Shown here one piece after another: positions 29,114 through 29,147 of a DNA stretch of 29,147 nt. This DNA is from an uncultured Marmoricola sp. Its GTDB lineage: Bacteria > Actinomycetota > Actinomycetes > Propionibacteriales > Nocardioidaceae. How positions within the stretch are numbered: the first letter of the stretch is position 1; every line of letters starts with the position of its first letter. The position numbers and the translations under genes are program-made. Below the pieces are notes generated by a model. It did no database searches, was not told where the DNA came from, and saw nothing but the letters and a program-made list of their open reading frames with translations. The stretch is taken from assembly GCF_943913695.1 (NCBI RefSeq), contig NZ_CALTZE010000032.1:1-29147 (forward strand), written 5' to 3'.

Positions 29114-29147
29114 GGTGGTGCCTTTCGCGGGAGGGGCGACCCGGGGT

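Noticed and set aside
1..29147. Insertion sequence, prophage, defence island or biosynthetic cluster
   Set aside because: No transposase, integrase, phage, restriction or large synthase genes are seen. Base composition and codon use look uniform.
29114..29147. IdeR box before efeO
   Set aside because: The 34 available bases show no TTAGGTTAGCCTAA-like sequence. The operon promoter is probably upstream of efeU, outside the window.

Overview
This is about 29 kb of very GC-rich chromosomal DNA from an actinobacterium, most probably Nocardioides or another Nocardioidaceae. The basis is the strong third-position GC, GTG/TTG starts, an IdeR/DtxR regulator, DUF3027, DUF2530 and DUF2277 proteins, an actinobacterial citrate synthase 2/serC/pdxH neighbourhood, and intergenic palindromic repeats around CTCGGGCACCTCGACCACC that I associate with Nocardioides. 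The genus is inferred from memory. I see no rRNA or tRNA gene, insertion sequence, prophage or CRISPR array.

Layout. 0-5.3 kb: acyl-CoA synthetase, DUF885 zinc-hydrolase-like protein, short truncated haemoglobin and an AGE-family sugar epimerase/isomerase, followed by a repeat cluster. 5.6-8.1 kb: HEAT-like protein and membrane protein on the minus strand, HAD phosphatase and cold-shock-domain protein on the plus strand, then a second repeat cluster. 8.1-14.5 kb: MFS transporter, DUF3027, RibD/DHFR-like reductase, DUF2530 membrane protein, AzgA-type purine permease, and a translationally coupled MarR-MFS pair. 14.5-17.3 kb: a 28-residue membrane peptide, a methyltransferase, a secreted membrane-anchored protein and a macrodomain protein. 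17.3-22.7 kb: serC and a GNAT gene diverging from one overlapping promoter, a secreted peptidase-fold protein, citrate synthase, pdxH, a hypothetical protein and an acidic repeat protein. 22.7-24.2 kb: a small structured-RNA/mini-ORF locus, a MarR gene and ideR. 24.2-29.1 kb: sirtuin plus DUF2277, a saccharopine-dehydrogenase-like reductase, and efeB-efeO of a ferrous-iron uptake operon whose efeU would lie past the right edge.

Expression. About fourteen genes have a TANNNT-type -10 hexamer ending 6-8 nt before the start codon, the signature of leaderless transcripts. This fixes several starts, and for IdeR the chosen start reproduces the DtxR metal-ligand numbering exactly.

Most unusual locus. 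At 22.70-22.91 kb a well-spaced promoter drives a 12-codon ORF. Its ribosome binding site can pair over 15 continuous bases with the 16S rRNA tail. A hairpin encloses its stop codon, followed by an 18-bp palindrome and a three-way-junction RNA closed by a 12-bp perfect stem. It looks like a dedicated small RNA or peptide gene. Its function is unknown to me.
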